64,000 nucleotides of DNA from Molossus alvarezi (GCA_037176705.1 CM073886.1:18461501-18525500); one strand, 5' to 3'. Positions 1-11,460 are shown, counted from the stretch's first letter. A program made the numbers and translations. Notes: generated from the sequence alone by a model not told the origin.

Positions 1-51
1 TCTGCATTCCTACCAGCAGTGTACTAGAGTCCCCTTTCCTCCACACTCTCG

Positions 52-415
52 CTAGCACCTTTTGTGTGACGATTTGTTGATGGTGGCCATTCTGACAGGT
101 GTGAGGTGATACCTCATTGTTGTTTTAATTTGCATCTCTCTGATGATTAGTGATGTTGAGCATTTCTTCATATGTCTCTTAGTCATCTGTATGTCCTGTT
201 TGGAGAGGTGTCTATTTAGGTCCTCTGCCCATTTTTTAATTGGGTTCTTTGTCTTCCTTTTGTTGAGTTGTATGAGCACTCTATATATATTGGAAATTAA
301 CTCCTTATCTGATGTATTATTGGCAGTTATGCTTCTCCATACAGTGGGTTCCCTTTCTATTTTGATGGTTGTTTCTTTTGCTGTGCAGAAGCTTTTTAGT
401 TTGGTGTAGGGGGCA
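52..415 (-). pseudogene. L1 ORF2 C-terminal remnant (sense part)
   Basis: A 124-codon open frame on the minus strand holds the C-terminal part of L1 ORF2. It has the stretch [14 protein letters not shown], then [13 protein letters not shown], then the conserved [23 protein letters not shown] block just before the cysteine-rich end. The endonuclease and reverse transcriptase domains are absent, so it cannot act alone. Its start codon is not a native start; it falls in the joined inverted segment. Confidence 0.9.
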
Positions 416-716
416 AGGGCATACAATGGAGTAAAGACAGCCTCTTTAATAGATGGTGCTGGGAAAATTGGACAGGTACATGCAAAAAAATGAAGCTAGA
501 GCATGAACTTACACCACATACAAGAATAAACTCAAAATGGATAAAAGACTTAAATGTGACTCATGAATCCACAAAAATCCTAGAAGAAAATGTCGACAAA
601 AAATTTCAGATATCACACGCAGCAGAATTTTTACTGATACATCACCTAAGCCAAGAGAAACAAAGAAAAAAAATGACCACAGGGGACCACATCAAATTTT
701 CTTGTTTTTTTAACCT
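413..716 (+). pseudogene. L1 ORF2 remnant (inverted 5' part)
   Basis: On the plus strand the frame encodes QWSKDSLFN, then a WCWENW-like block, then HELTPHTRINSKWIKDLN and KTGDHIKF-like residues. In L1 ORF2 this lies immediately N-terminal to the piece at 52-415. The two abut in opposite orientation with little or nothing lost between them. Confidence 0.85.
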
Positions 717-1797
717 AGCTGAGATATTGTACTGATGACAAGCTAAAACCAGATAAGCATACAGTGAATGTTCTTAATCAATGGAGAACAGTGTCATGTG
801 TCTATTGGGCATGGGTGTCCTTACCTGGTCTAAACCCATTTTTGGCCTAAACTGCTTGCAGGAAGCATTCATTCAGGCGGCAAGTTCCAGGAGAACAGGA
901 AACCCACTGACGTTTTTAACTGTGGTATTCCTGTTGCCTTTACTGTTCGCGTTACATCAATGATGATAACTATTGCAAGTACTTAATGATTTTCCTATTG
1001 TTCCATGACAAATATATGTTGTATTATTCTAATTCAACAGCTGTCTTATAAAATAACATAGGGAAGTCGGTTCCTACACTCTTTCTCCCTCCGGGACAGG
1101 AGACAAACAAAACCTGCTCTCCTCACTGTCATTCCTATAAGATATAAAGATGCTCAAGAGAACATCTGTGAAAGAACTTGACAGATGCCCTTGGAGAGAA
1201 AACATTACTTGACTCACTGGTATTTTGAATATCATGAGACTTTGAATTACGAATGAGTACACCCAAGCACGTAACCGGTTAAAGACACCTCCCAACTTAC
1301 TGTGGACACTGCTCACAGGCAAAATTGATTGCGTAGCTCCAATTGCTAGAGCCATGGGGATCTGAGACCAAAGCTACATCCATCTAACTCAGGAAAGACT
1401 TGAAATAGCTCCTGCATTTGCAGGGCTGAGAAAAATAGAACCTTTTGCCATTTACCCTGAAGATGGAGCCATTTAACATTTTGGATACTGTATGATTTTA
1501 AAACTTAGAACTTGAAATTGACTTTGTTTTGGGACAGTCATGTTTAGGGTCACATTTTCCTCTTGACTATGCTGATTGCTTCCTAGCCCACAGAAAGAAG
1601 AATATTATGAATTTCGGTTATGGTCATGGAGGAATACGGACACTAGCCTGTGACCTTGCCCATACGTACAGCGGCTCCTTCTTCCTGTTTTGCCTCTTGC
1701 GCCTCATATCTAGGGATTCAGGAAATTAAGTATTTTGAAAACATGTTTAGAATCCTATCATTGATGGCTTGCTGCAAATGAAAGCATATTTTAAAAA
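717..1797. other. Unique-looking DNA, nothing recognised
   Basis: Short frames only. No repeat family, splice-bounded exon or promoter motif was recognised. Confidence 0.5.
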
Positions 1798-1808
1798 CAA
1801 TGTAACAG

Positions 1809-2063
1809 GCCCTGGCCAGTTTGGCTCAGTGGTAGAGCATTGGCCCGAGGACCAATGAGTCGTGTGTTCGATTCTGGTCAAGGGCACGACCTTGGTTGCG
1901 GTTCGTCTCCAGCCCTGGTTGGTGTCATGCGGGAGGCAACCAGTCAATGTGTCTCTCTCATGTTGATGTTTCTCTCTCTCTCCCTTTCTCTCCTTCCCAC
2001 TCTATCTGAGAAAAATACCCTTGGGTAAGGATAAAAAATAAATAAATAAATAAATAAATAAAG
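1809..2063 (+). mobile_element. Ves SINE, class with CCTCGGGTGAGG-type tail
   Basis: Starts GCCCTGGCCAGTTTGGCTCAG, with a tRNA-like A box (TGGCTCAGTGG) and B box (GTTCGATTC), then a CT-rich tail, a CCTTGGGTAAGG motif and an AATA-repeat tail. TSD caaYgtaacag at 1798-1808 and 2064-2074 with one mismatch. Confidence 0.95.
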
Positions 2064-2074
2064 CAACGTAACAG

Positions 2075-3139
2075 AGGGAATGTGTTTATTTCAGGTGCCC
2101 TTGTATCGGACACGAGGTTTTTATTGACTCTTGAATCTTTGAATCAGGAGGATCCTCGGGGTCATCTTGTCTCCCTTTCCGTGCCATTCTTGAAAGTTTT
2201 TATCAGATTAAGATATACATTAACTTATAGAGCTGCTACATTTAACCTTAATTTATGTCTTTAGCACTGACTCATCTATTTTCACGTGTGACTGAGGTAA
2301 GTAGATACAGATTGGCATTTTCTGTCCTAAGGAGCCCTGAGCTCCTTTAGCTGAACACCTTAACAAAAAGAGGCCAAACCCCATAACAAGTTAGGGGCCA
2401 AAATATCTCATTCAGAACGTAAATTGCCCACATCGGCAAGGACAGAGGAAATATAGCTACACTGTGCCAACGAGCCATCTGGAGATCCTCCTGGGCCGGG
2501 CGCAGGTGAGACGCAGGATTTGTGGATGGGTTGCACCGGAGGGAGGAGGAGCTGTCTTCCTACAAGGAGGGTGCATGTGGCCAGAAGTCTGGGCAATTAA
2601 AGCCCTTAAAGCAATTGTTGGGTGACTCTTGGATGATAGATGCTATGTGGGGACTACATGGGGGTTGTTTCCTCCTTAAACTCTTCAAGCCTGAGGTGCC
2701 CAGGCTCTGGGATCATGACGTAGGTGTCTTCTTGACAATGGGTGTTGCCTTTGGTGGTCCGGCCACTTCACTCTCTGAGAGGCTGGATCCCCTCTGCCAT
2801 GTCCCTTGTGCCCACATTGGGGTCATTGGATCTTTTCCAGGTAGTCTTGGTCCTGTGAAGGGCAAATTGTGATCTTAGGAGGAATCTAAGTGCTGGAGAC
2901 CTGGCCCCATGCTGGGACCCTTTGATGCCTGGGACACGGCCGGCCGTCCTGTAGGGCTGAGCTCCACACTAACCCTCCTGTCAGTCTGGGGCCCTGATCA
3001 GATTCCTACCAGCTTAGAGGCTGTGTGACCACAGCCTGTAGGACAACAGTAATAACAATAACTACTGTTATTACTACTGTTGCTGCTACTGCTTCTCATC
3101 CCCCTTCTCTTCCCACCTTCTCATATTACTATTGTTGTT
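2075..3139. other. Unique-looking DNA, nothing recognised
   Basis: No repeat or exon was recognised. A 116-codon frame at 2522-2872 has no recognisable domain. A TAA/TGC-rich cryptic simple stretch lies at about 3050-3095. Confidence 0.45.
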
Positions 3140-3270
3140 TTTAGATATCTACTGCTGTGCAATAAATTAACCCTGAACTTAATACATCAAATAAAGAACA
3201 TTTGTTATCATTCCTAGTGTCTGTGGGTCAGGAATTTGGGAGCAGCTTAGTTGGGTTTGACCATTTTGTG
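3140..3270 (-). mobile_element. Possible MLT1-type MaLR LTR fragment
   Basis: The order TACTGCTGTGCAATAAATTA, an AAC-rich stretch, CATTTGTTATC, then GTCTGTGGGTCAGGAATTTGG resembles the reverse complement of an MLT1 LTR end. It is an ancient endogenous-retrovirus relic with no coding content. Family assignment is from memory. Confidence 0.5.
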
Positions 3271-3279
3271 TGCTACTAG

Positions 3280-3813
3280 CTATAGGGTTTCGTCAATTCT
3301 TTTTTTGCATCTATTGAGATAGTCATGTGGTTTTGTCTTTCATTCTGTCATCATCACTGACTACATTGACAGTTTTGTACGTCATGATTGAAATTCTTTT
3401 TCTATGTTGAGAATGTTTTGCGTCCATATTTATAATGGATGTTGGTCTGGAGTATTCTTTTCTTATAATATTTTTGTGTGGTTTGATATCAGGGTAATAC
3501 TGGGCTTAGCTAAATGAGTTGGGCTGTGTTACTTCCTTTTCTACTCTTTTGTAAGAGATTTAGATGTGTTGATGTTAATCCTTTAAAATTTTGCTCAAGT
3601 TCACCAGTGGAGCCATCTGGGCCTGCGTGTTTCTTTGTGGGAAGATTTTGCTCACCAACTCAATTTCTTTTTTTTTATATCTGTCTATTCAGGTTTCCTA
3701 TGTTTCTTGATTTTTGTAGTTCGTGTCTTTCTAGGAATTGTTCCAGTTTATCTGGGTTATCTAATGTTTTAAATACACAGTTGTCCATGGTATTCCTATA
3801 ATACTTTTAATTT
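3280..3813 (-). mobile_element. Ancient L1 ORF2 fragment
   Basis: The plus strand shows GCATCTATTGAGATAGTCATG, GATATCAGGGTAATACTGG and ATCTGGGCCTG. These are typical of the reverse complement of the reverse transcriptase part of old mammalian L1. Many stops and indels show that it is dead. Confidence 0.8.
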
Positions 3814-3821
3814 TATTCCTT

Positions 3822-4041
3822 AAAAAAAATTTTTTTTTCTTTTTTGATTTCAGAGAGAGAGGAAAGGAGAGGGAAAGAGAGGCAGAAACATCGATGAGAG
3901 AGAACATCGATTGGCCGCCTCCTGCACGCCCTCCACTGAGGATCAGGCCCACCACCTGGGCATGTGTCCTGACTGGGAATCGAACCGGCGACCTCTTGGT
4001 GCATGGGTCAAAGCTCAACTGCCGAGCCACACGGGCCGGAC
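3822..4041 (-). mobile_element. Ves SINE, CGACCCATGCACC class
   Basis: Minus-strand tRNA-like head (read from 4041: CCGGCCCGTGTGGCTCGGCAG), B box GGTTCGATTCC, a GAGAGA/CTCTCT region and an AT-rich tail. TSD tattcctt at 3814-3821 and 4042-4049. It sits inside an older L1. Confidence 0.95.
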
Positions 4042-4500
4042 TATTCCTTCTTTAAATGTGGTGTTTTGAGGTTCATCAAGTGCATGTGCTTCTTAACATA
4101 TTTCCTTTACTTATTTGACCACACTTTAGCCTTTGTCTGCTAAATCCATCTGGCGACACACAGAGATGGTATCTACTGACTGCGTTTTCCTTGAGTATTG
4201 GTCACAATTTCTTATTTTTTGCATGTTTCCTAACTTTGTTGAAAACTAGATATGCAGGAAACATTGTAGCAACTCTGGACCCGCACTTTCCCCAGGTGGT
4301 TACTATCGTTGCTGGCTTTGTTGTTTGTTTTTTTTGTTTATAAACGTGTCTGGGCTCAAGTTATGAAATCTGCTCCCCGCCCGTGGTCAGTGGCCATTCA
4401 TGCCTTTGTTCGGTTCTTATTGCTGTTGTCATTTTTCTGCTTTTTCTTTTGTTTTTCATCTTGGTTTCCAAGGGTTTTCTCCACTGTTTGTATAACTTAA
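4042..4500 (-). mobile_element. Possible ancient L1 3' region
   Basis: Phrases such as TTTTTGCATGTTTCCTAACTT, TTGAAAACTAGATATGCAGG and GCAACTCTGGAC resemble old L1 3' sequence in reverse orientation. It may continue the copy at 3280-3813, split by the SINE. It is degenerate. Confidence 0.45.
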
Positions 4501-4865
4501 AGGCCAGCCACAAATGGAGCTGAGGCTGTGCTTGAACACCTGGAGCAGTAAGAAGGCTCCTGTTCCGTCGGTGGGTATCTGTGTGTAGGGAAGTGTGGCC
4601 AGTGTTCAGGCCCTTTCCTAGTCTTCCCAAGTCCTGGCACTGGCTGGGCCCGTTGGCATCACCTTTTCCTCTGCACACCGCCTTAGGGTCAGTCGGGAAT
4701 GTGTGGTTAGTTCGGCCTCTCCGGTCTCCACTGAACCTGTGCACAGTCTGCATTTGGAATATGTTGGCCCAACCAAAACCTCAGGCTAGTGATTGCCATG
4801 GGCTCTCCCAAGTATTCCACCAAGAAGAGTATCACTTCTGCTAATGGTGCTGCTGGATATAGTCA
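4501..4865. other. Unique-looking DNA, nothing recognised
   Basis: Nothing was recognised beyond overlapping short frames on both strands. Confidence 0.45.
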
Positions 4866-4876
4866 TTGCTCTCCAC

Positions 4877-5104
4877 TTTATTTTTTATTTAGAATTTTTT
4901 TTTCTGTATTGATTTTTAGAAAGAGAGGAAGGGAGAGAGAGATAGAAACATTGAGAAGAGAGAACATTGATTGGCCGCCTCCTGCATGCCCCCCACTGGA
5001 GATCAGGCCCACAACCTGGGCATGTGCCCTGACCGGGAATAGAACCGGTGACCTCTTGGTGCATGGGTTGATGCTCAATCACTGAGCCACACCAGCCAGG
5101 CCAG
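4877..5104 (-). mobile_element. Ves SINE, CGACCCATGCACC class
   Basis: Reverse-complement Ves head ends at about 5104 (CACTGAGCCACACCAGCCAGG), with a GA-rich middle and a T-rich left end. TSD ttgctctccac at 4866-4876 and 5105-5115, perfect over 11 bp. Confidence 0.95.
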
Positions 5105-5389
5105 TTGCTCTCCACGTTAAATCAAGTGAACCCTTCTCACTGTGGCAACGATGTTGCCAGGGCTCACAGCTGCTTCACTCAGGCTGAGCCTTCCTGCCGA
5201 CTACAGGTGAAAGCAGTCTCCACCTACAGTGCCAAAGACTCCCACTCTTCCTATCTGAAGCCCAGTTGTTTTTCAGGTAAATACATCCATATTATTGAAT
5301 GCATTTGCTTGGTTTTTAGAGTGCTGGATTATTAGGGGGTGTACTGTTTTTTGTCTAGCTTTATAGTGGTCTTTTTAGAGAGCGGCCTC

Positions 5390-5500
5390 ACTGGCCTCCT
5401 CATTGAGCTGTAGCTGGTGGTCCCAATGACTGTTGTTGTGCATTTACATCCTGTCATCCAGCCAAAGGCACAACAGGTTGGGAATCACTGTTTAATATCA
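5390..5500. mobile_element. Possible hAT-type MITE remnant
   Basis: The right side ends AACAGGTTGGGAATCACTG, like the reverse of the CAGTGGTTCTCAACC terminus of hAT-Charlie elements. The left terminus is unclear. Confidence 0.35.
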
Positions 5501-5613
5501 TAATCACGGTCTCTAAATTTATTTATCCCTGTAAGTAAGAAACATCTCCACAAGCTTATGTGAGAGTTTTCATTTGGGACTAGTTGGGATTTCCTTCAAA
5601 GTTTTCCTAAGGT

Positions 5614-5876
5614 GCCCTGGCCAGTTTGACTCAGCGGTTAGAGTGTTGGCCCACGGACCAGAGAAACCTGGGTTTGGTTCCCACTAAGAGCACGTACCTC
5701 AGCGGCAGTTTGTCCCTGGCCCCGGTTGGGGTTGTGCGGGTGACAACCAGTCGATGTGTCTCTCTCGCATCAATATTTCTCTCTCTCTCTCTCTCTCTTC
5801 CTCCCTTTCTCCCTCCTGCTCTATCTGAAGATAAATGCAAAAACATCCTCGGGTGAGGATAAAAAAAATTTTTTTT
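5614..5876 (+). mobile_element. Ves SINE, CCTCGGGTGAGG-tail class
   Basis: Head GCCCTGGCCAGTTTGACTCAG, B-box-like GGTTTGGTTCCC, a long CT run, then ATCCTCGGGTGAGGAT at about 5846-5860 and an A/T tail. The short duplicated flank taaggt (ending 5613 and 5882) suggests it landed at or in the MaLR LTR that follows. Confidence 0.9.
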
Positions 5877-5878
5877 AA

Positions 5879-6206
5879 GGTGATGACATTAGGAGGTGGG
5901 GCCAGTGGGAGGTGCTTAGGTCAGGAGCTTGGAGACCCCACAAATGGGATCAGAGCCCCTATAAAAGAGCCCTGAGAAAACGCCCTCCCCCTTCCACCAT
6001 GAGCTCACTGTGAAAAGATGGTCATCAGAGGTGATGCAGGCTCCCATCAGACACTGAGCCTGCCAGCACTGTGGGCTTGGACTTCTAGACACAAATGTCT
6101 GTCATTAAAAGCCACCCAGTCGACGGTATTTTAGTTACTGGGAGGCCCAGACAGAAGGAGAAGCCAGTGCAAAGGCACGTGGCTGGATGATCAGACTAAG
6201 ACAACA
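5879..6206 (+). mobile_element. MaLR (MST/MLT1-type) solo LTR
   Basis: Ordered landmarks are GATGACATTAGGAGGTGGGGCC, GGGATCAGAGCCCCTATAAAAG (likely TATA region), CCTTCCACCATGAG, CAGACACTGAGCCTGCCAGC, TTGGACTTCTAGA, AAGCCACCCAGTC and the end AGACTAAGACA. It is an old non-coding LTR with no proviral genes nearby. Just before the terminus it carries an extra segment (about 6138-6189) that does not belong to the LTR. Confidence 0.8.
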
Positions 6207-6427
6207 GCCAACAATAGCAGCATTCACTCAACCCGCAACATGTTAATGGCGTCATGTGATTAAGACTTACTTCTTATTTTTTAGTGGCCTGATGAGAACT
6301 GGGTCTAGGCCCCTTCTAGCTGTGGCTCCACGTCTTGGAATAGTTTGGTTCAAGACCCATGAATAGGGCAAGAGAACATGAGCAGTTATGTGGAATATTT
6401 CCCTGGAAGTGCTTTCTACCATTTTGA

Positions 6428-6631
6428 AAAAATCCTCACCTGAAAATATGTTTATTGTTTTTAGGGGACAGAGAGAGAGAGAGAGAAAGAGAGAATCATT
6501 GATATGAGAGAGAAACTTCGATTTGTTGCCTCCCATATGCACCCCAACCTGGGATTGACCAGAAGTCAAATCTGCAACCTTTCTGTGTGTATGGGACAGT
6601 GCTCCAACCAACTGAGCCAGCCAGCCGAGCA
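6428..6631 (-). mobile_element. tRNA-derived SINE, older Ves-like type
   Basis: The reverse-complement head ends at 6631 (CAACTGAGCCAGCCAGCCGAG), with GA-rich repeats near 6473-6495. A perfect 16-bp TSD ctttctaccattttga lies at 6412-6427 and 6632-6647. The head is more diverged than most copies here. Confidence 0.9.
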
Positions 6632-6647
6632 CTTTCTACCATTTTGA

Positions 6648-7029
6648 TCACATGGCGTTGGCTGGAACCGAGTCACATGGTCCTGCTAGGACGCAGGGGA
6701 GCTGAGCAATGCAGTCTTCCTGTTCCAGGAGGAACAGGGGAGCATTCAGTGACTAGGAAGCTTGTACCGTTCTTTCTCTTTGGAGACCCCATTACATTCT
6801 TATCCTTACTCTCTGGAAGAGAAAACTGTGATACAGAGATGATGAATAACTGCCTTAAGATGTGTTGTTTTAAGTAAGTGATTGGAAGATTAGAGACTAG
6901 AATATTTATTGGCTTTTAATTCAGTGTCGTTGGTCTTTTCCTCTGCTGTGTTCTCTTCCACTCTCACAAAGCATCACTTCCTAATTGACATAAGACCATA
7001 TAGCAGAGTCATTTTAGAACAAGTGGAAA
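6648..7029. other. Unique-looking DNA, nothing recognised
   Basis: Nothing was recognised. Confidence 0.45.
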
Positions 7030-7250
7030 GGCCCACCCATAAGTCCACCCACCTGTTATCATCATTTTTAATGTATTTTTGTGGATGAATATTTATATAT
7101 TCAAATGGTAGCACACATTCATTTTTTTATTCTGTTTCTCAACATATAAACATTCTTCATCAGCCTACCTTCTTCCAATTATTATTTTGATTGTTGCATA
7201 ACACTGTATTGAATTGATCCTATGTTTATTTAGCCTTTCTTCCTATTGTT
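7030..7250 (-). mobile_element. Possible ancient L1 3' fragment
   Basis: ATGTATTTTTGTGGATG, AAACATTCTTCATCAGCC and TTGTTGCATAACACTGTATTG resemble the reverse of an old L1 3' region. It is degenerate and unbounded. Confidence 0.4.
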
Positions 7251-7850
7251 AAATATATATGTGTTTCGACTCACTGAAACCTATATATCACAGCATGATT
7301 TTAACTGATACTTAAAAATAATAGTTATTGTAACAAAGGCTGATTAGGTTGGATATTCAGACCACCTATGAGCATTTAGGAAAGGTTGTAGTTACATAGT
7401 ATAGCCTTTAACTTATTTCTTTTATGTTCCTACTGAAACATGAATATAGTAAAGCCTTATTTTTACATAATTCTTTTATAATGAAAGTATTTAGCTTGTG
7501 GAAAATAGAATGAATTCTAAAAAATATTTAAATGAACCTCTTAATGTAGTCTTATTTAGCCATGTAACATACTATTTCATTGACTATAAATATAGTTATA
7601 TTTATATATAGTATAAATACATATAAACATAATATTTTATATATATATATAAATTCACTGGCAAATATTGTTGAGCATTTACTAAATTCTTGGCAGTCTT
7701 TTAGAAACTAAAGATGTAATATAAAAACAAACATAAAACTCTCTCAAGAAACTTATATTCTACAAGGAATGCGGGGGGGGGGAGTAGGGGACACAAATAT
7801 ATACATAAAAAAGAAATGACATATAATGTCATTTCCATGGAGAAACAAAA
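7251..7850. other. AT-rich stretch with a short hairpin
   Basis: Strongly AT-rich, with TATA runs near 7585-7650 and a G10 run near 7771. A 10-bp inverted repeat GAAATGACAT / ATGTCATTTC with a 3-nt loop lies at 7813-7835. No gene was seen. Confidence 0.6.
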
Positions 7851-7959
7851 CAAGGTAAGGAGACGAGGGCACTGTCATGGGGTGAAGGATGCTTTTTGTG
7901 TGGTGGTCTGGGAATACCTCTCTGCTTTGAGTGGAGACCGGGTCGCAGTGAGTGAGAGT

Positions 7960-8772
7960 TCCATGTGGGTGCCTGGGAGGCACAGACAGAAGGAGCAGCC
8001 AGTGCAAAGGCACGTGGCTGGATGTGGTTTGTCACATTCACAGCAAGGGTTTGGTGTGGCGAGAGTTGGGGGATGAGAGGGATGATAGTAGTAATATAGG
8101 AAATCAGAGAGTTAGCAGGAGCTAGATCAGGTAGGGCTTTGAAGGTCACAGGATGGTCTTGGATTTTGCTTTGAGGGAAGCAGGAGGCCATTGGAGGATT
8201 CTGAGCAGAGGGACAGCATGACATGAAGCACATTTTTAAAGAAATACTTCTGCTGCTGGGTGGGGGAGAGATGTGGGGCAAGGTCAACGTAGAGAGTCCA
8301 GCATGGGTTTAGGGAGCATGACAGACATCCAGGCAAGAGATGACCAGGTTGGTAGCAATGCAGGAGTGAGAACTGGTTGGAGTTTGATGTATTTCAAAAG
8401 CAAAGACAGTATGTACTTAGGTAGTGGATTGACCGTGGGCCAAAGAGAGAGGAGCCAGTGGTTAATACAAGAATTTCAGCCTGAGCATCTCAAAAATGGA
8501 AGTGCTATTTTCAAGATGGCTTGCAAGAGGAGCAGATTGTCAGGGAGGGAGAGAGGAAAGACGAGGGGGTGAGTTGAAGAAGGGGGAGGAGTTGGGAGCT
8601 CATGTTTAGACCTCTTCAGCATGAGGTCCATTGGATTTCTAAGGACGGATGTCCAGGAGACAGCTGGCTCGTTGTGTCTGGAGGACAAGGATGAGGTTTG
8701 GCATGAAGGTACACATTTAGGACTCTCCATCTCATCGATGGTATTTGACACCTTGAGACAGGACATGATCAC
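7960..8772 (-). mobile_element. Ancient mammalian interspersed repeat, family not assigned
   Basis: Recognisable ordered phrases are CCAGTGCAAAGGC, AGATCAGGTAGGGCTTTGAAGG, TTGGATTTTGC, GGAGGCCATTGGAGG, ACATCCAGGCAAGAGATGA and GATGGTATTTGACACCTTGAGACAGGA. They match a widespread old repeat whose first part resembles the reverse of an L2 ORF end. A 152-codon minus-strand frame at 7829-8287 is a by-product of this repeat. A second partial copy lies at 62930-63130. The strand is tentative. Confidence 0.6.
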
Positions 8773-8979
8773 ACCCTTCGCCGTGTGAACATGCTATAAT
8801 ATATGCAACATGAAAAAAACTCCTGTGACTCCACTTCCCCTCCATCTGCCACCCAGTTTCTCTGATCTCCTCTGCACAAAACCCCGAAATAAAACTTGTC
8901 TATATTTGCTACCGTGTTTCTCTCCTTTCGTTTTCTCCTGACTTCATTGCTTTGAGGCTTCCCTTCTGCCCACCTTCTG

Positions 8980-9140
8980 TGTGATCGGATCCTGTCAAAG
9001 GCATTCGATGCTGACAATAAGGTGATTATCTCCATCTGACAGGGAGGAAACGGAAGTTCAGAGAAGTTAAGGCCACTTGAGTCTTCAACAGCCCAGCGCA
9101 CACCGAGGCTTGGGTTCCTACCTCACCTGCCTCTTTCTGT
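8980..9140 (+). mobile_element. Possible MIR fragment
   Basis: The core-like order GACAGGGAGGAAACGGAAG, TTCAGAGAAGTTAAGGCC, then CTTGGGTTCCTACCT resembles the MIR core. It is short and diverged. Confidence 0.5.
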
Positions 9141-11457
9141 TACATCCTAGTTCTCAACAAAAGTGTGTAGTGTTTGCAAGCAGGGACTTGGAGACGATTG
9201 TCTCCAGTGCCAATTTACACGAAACATTTGAAATGACCTCATAATCATGTAAATAGAATACGGTAGCTCACCCTGATCAATATATAGGTTTAAATTGTTC
9301 GTGTCTCTATTTTTAAAAGAAATAACACCGGTAGAAAGACCATGGACTGTTGCTATGTATTACTTTAAAACATAATCTCATAGATATCATTTAGCCTTTT
9401 AAAAATACGTAACAGTGGTGTGGTTGGTGAACCTGAGTGTGGGCAGGAGAAAGTTGGGTCTTCCCTTGACATCCTAGGGAAGATGGTGCCTTTCAGAGAA
9501 GGTGCCAGGACGGGGGACCCTGAGCGCTATGGACAGCAGCCCCACATTTTCTTTCTGGCCTAAATAGCCCTGACTTAAAGTCGATGTCTTGCTGCTCTGG
9601 CATTATTAATTTTCTGTCTTCCTTGGATATTTGTTCGTTGCAGTGGGAAGAAGAGGATCTCCCAGAGGACTTGAAAAATATTTGTTCTGACATGATCGTG
9701 CTTTTATATGCACTCATTTTGGCGGAGATCTAGTAGACAGGACAGAGCAATGCCTCAGAAATCGAATGTGGGGAAATGCTTTTCAGGGTTTGTCGGTTCA
9801 TTACAGTAGGTCTAAAGCCCACTCATTCGTAGATTAATTCATTAAGAAATACACTGAGTGGTAGCTCAGGGTTAGAGTGTGATGTGAGGGGATACTTTTC
9901 TGCACAAGGAGATTTGGACTGAGTGTGAAGTGGGGGGTGTGAACTGTCATAGAGACACCCAGAGGCAAGCATGCACGCAGGGGCTGTTCATGCAGAGGCA
10001 TGGGTGCAAGAACAGAGGCATTGTCCATCGGGTCTCAAAGACATATGCTCAGTAAATGAGGACAGTGAGGATTGTGGTAGGAGAGTAAGTAGAGGTCTGT
10101 GGGGTCCAGGAAGAGACCTGGAACGTGCCTCTAGTTTCATGTTGAAGGCGGAGACACGGAGACATGGGGCTTGATGTGGACCATATCATAGGCTCTGTGG
10201 GGATGGATTATGGACCAGTGTGAGGAGAGACGGGACTCAGGAGACAGGTGGGAGCTGCCACAGCAAGGCTGTGTCTGGAGGTGGTGCCTCAGGATGAGGG
10301 CAGCGGGTGTGATGCTGTTGTGCTGATGGGGCGTGGAAGGAGCTGGAGCAGCAGGCCAGGGTTCTAGGTGCTCAGTATTCAGTTAGGACAGCATGCCCCC
10401 AGGAAGGTGGGGTTGCACTGGTGTGCAGTGGGCCCTGGGTAGGGAAAATCTAGTCTTTAAACTGTCATGACAGAAGGTCCTGGAAGTCATGGATTACTTT
10501 TGCAGCTTTGCTTCCTCATCGATTAAGTGATACAGGTGAACCATATGGATTTGATATGCATTTGGCATGTTTGCAAGCATCAGTTATTATGGGCCAGGTG
10601 GGGGGTGCAGTGTACACTCAAGAGACGCCTTCACAACAGATGCACAATTAAAAGACCACTCTCATCCTTCTCTCCTCAGTGCTCTGACGGGGGAGACACA
10701 AGACCCCACGGGCTACCTCTAGGGGCCAAGGAAAGCGTTGTGCACTCCTGAGGGAAGAACTGGGTTGGGAGCAGTTTTAGTGGAGAGAGGAGTTGGTTTA
10801 GGCAATGAGGGGAGGAAAGAAGAGGAGGGGAAAGATGGTTTAAGCTAAGGGATGACATACGCAACCACCCAGACCAGACGCGAGCAAGCTCAGACACTGG
10901 AGAGAGGCCCTGTCTGGAAGGGGAAGGTTGGGAAGGAAAGGCCCGGTCTCTTCTCAGCCATCTTAATGGTGAGGGGGCTTCAGAATAGCACACAGAGGGA
11001 TGGCTGGATCCCGCGTGCACGCAGAAGATCCCTCTGGCTGCCTCGTGGAACACAGACTGGAGGAGACCAAAGGGAAACAAAGTAGGTCAGTTGGGCAGCG
11101 TTTATGCTAATCCACACTAGAGATCAGGGCATAAGCGGTGCCACCGGGAACAGAGAGAAAAGATGTTTAATTTATATTTAGGAGGCAAGAAACCCCTTGC
11201 TTGGGTCCGATGGTAAAGGAGGCGGTCGTGGATGGTGGGGATAGGGAGCAGAAGAGGAGGCTAATGCTCACCATTGTTTGGCACACATTGAGAGAGGAGT
11301 CAGCTTTCCTGACGGATCTGGTACCTCGGAGAATGTCGCTCATGTTAAGGGTATTGTGTGTTTGTGTATGTGTGTATGGAATACACATGCATAGCAGGCA
11401 CACAGGTGTTGAAAACATTTTTATGGCATACTGAGAATACTTCAGATTATATGTGTA

Positions 11458-11460
<3 letters not shown>
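9141..11460. other. Unique-looking DNA, nothing recognised
   Basis: Moderate GC. Short frames on both strands (for example a 134-codon minus frame at 10676-11080) show no domain and no consistent exon signals. Ancient repeat relics may be present but could not be named. Confidence 0.45.

Larger units (their letters stand above)
1..716 (-). mobile_element. L1 retrotransposon fragment with inverted 5' part
   Basis: The left part (1 to about 412) reads as L1 ORF2 on the minus strand and the right part (about 413-716) reads as the preceding piece of ORF2 on the plus strand. Reading the minus strand gives an inverted upstream segment followed by a sense downstream segment, which is the product expected from twin priming. 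The 3' end and left TSD lie outside the window, so the insertion cannot be bounded. The left part closely matches the second L1 at 36.7-37.1 kb. Confidence 0.9.

Noticed and set aside
7829..8287. 152-codon minus-strand open frame
   Set aside because: It lies in an ancient interspersed repeat and overlaps other frames; there is no independent sign of coding.
10676..11080. 134-codon minus-strand frame
   Set aside because: No domain, overlapping plus-strand frames and no exon signals.
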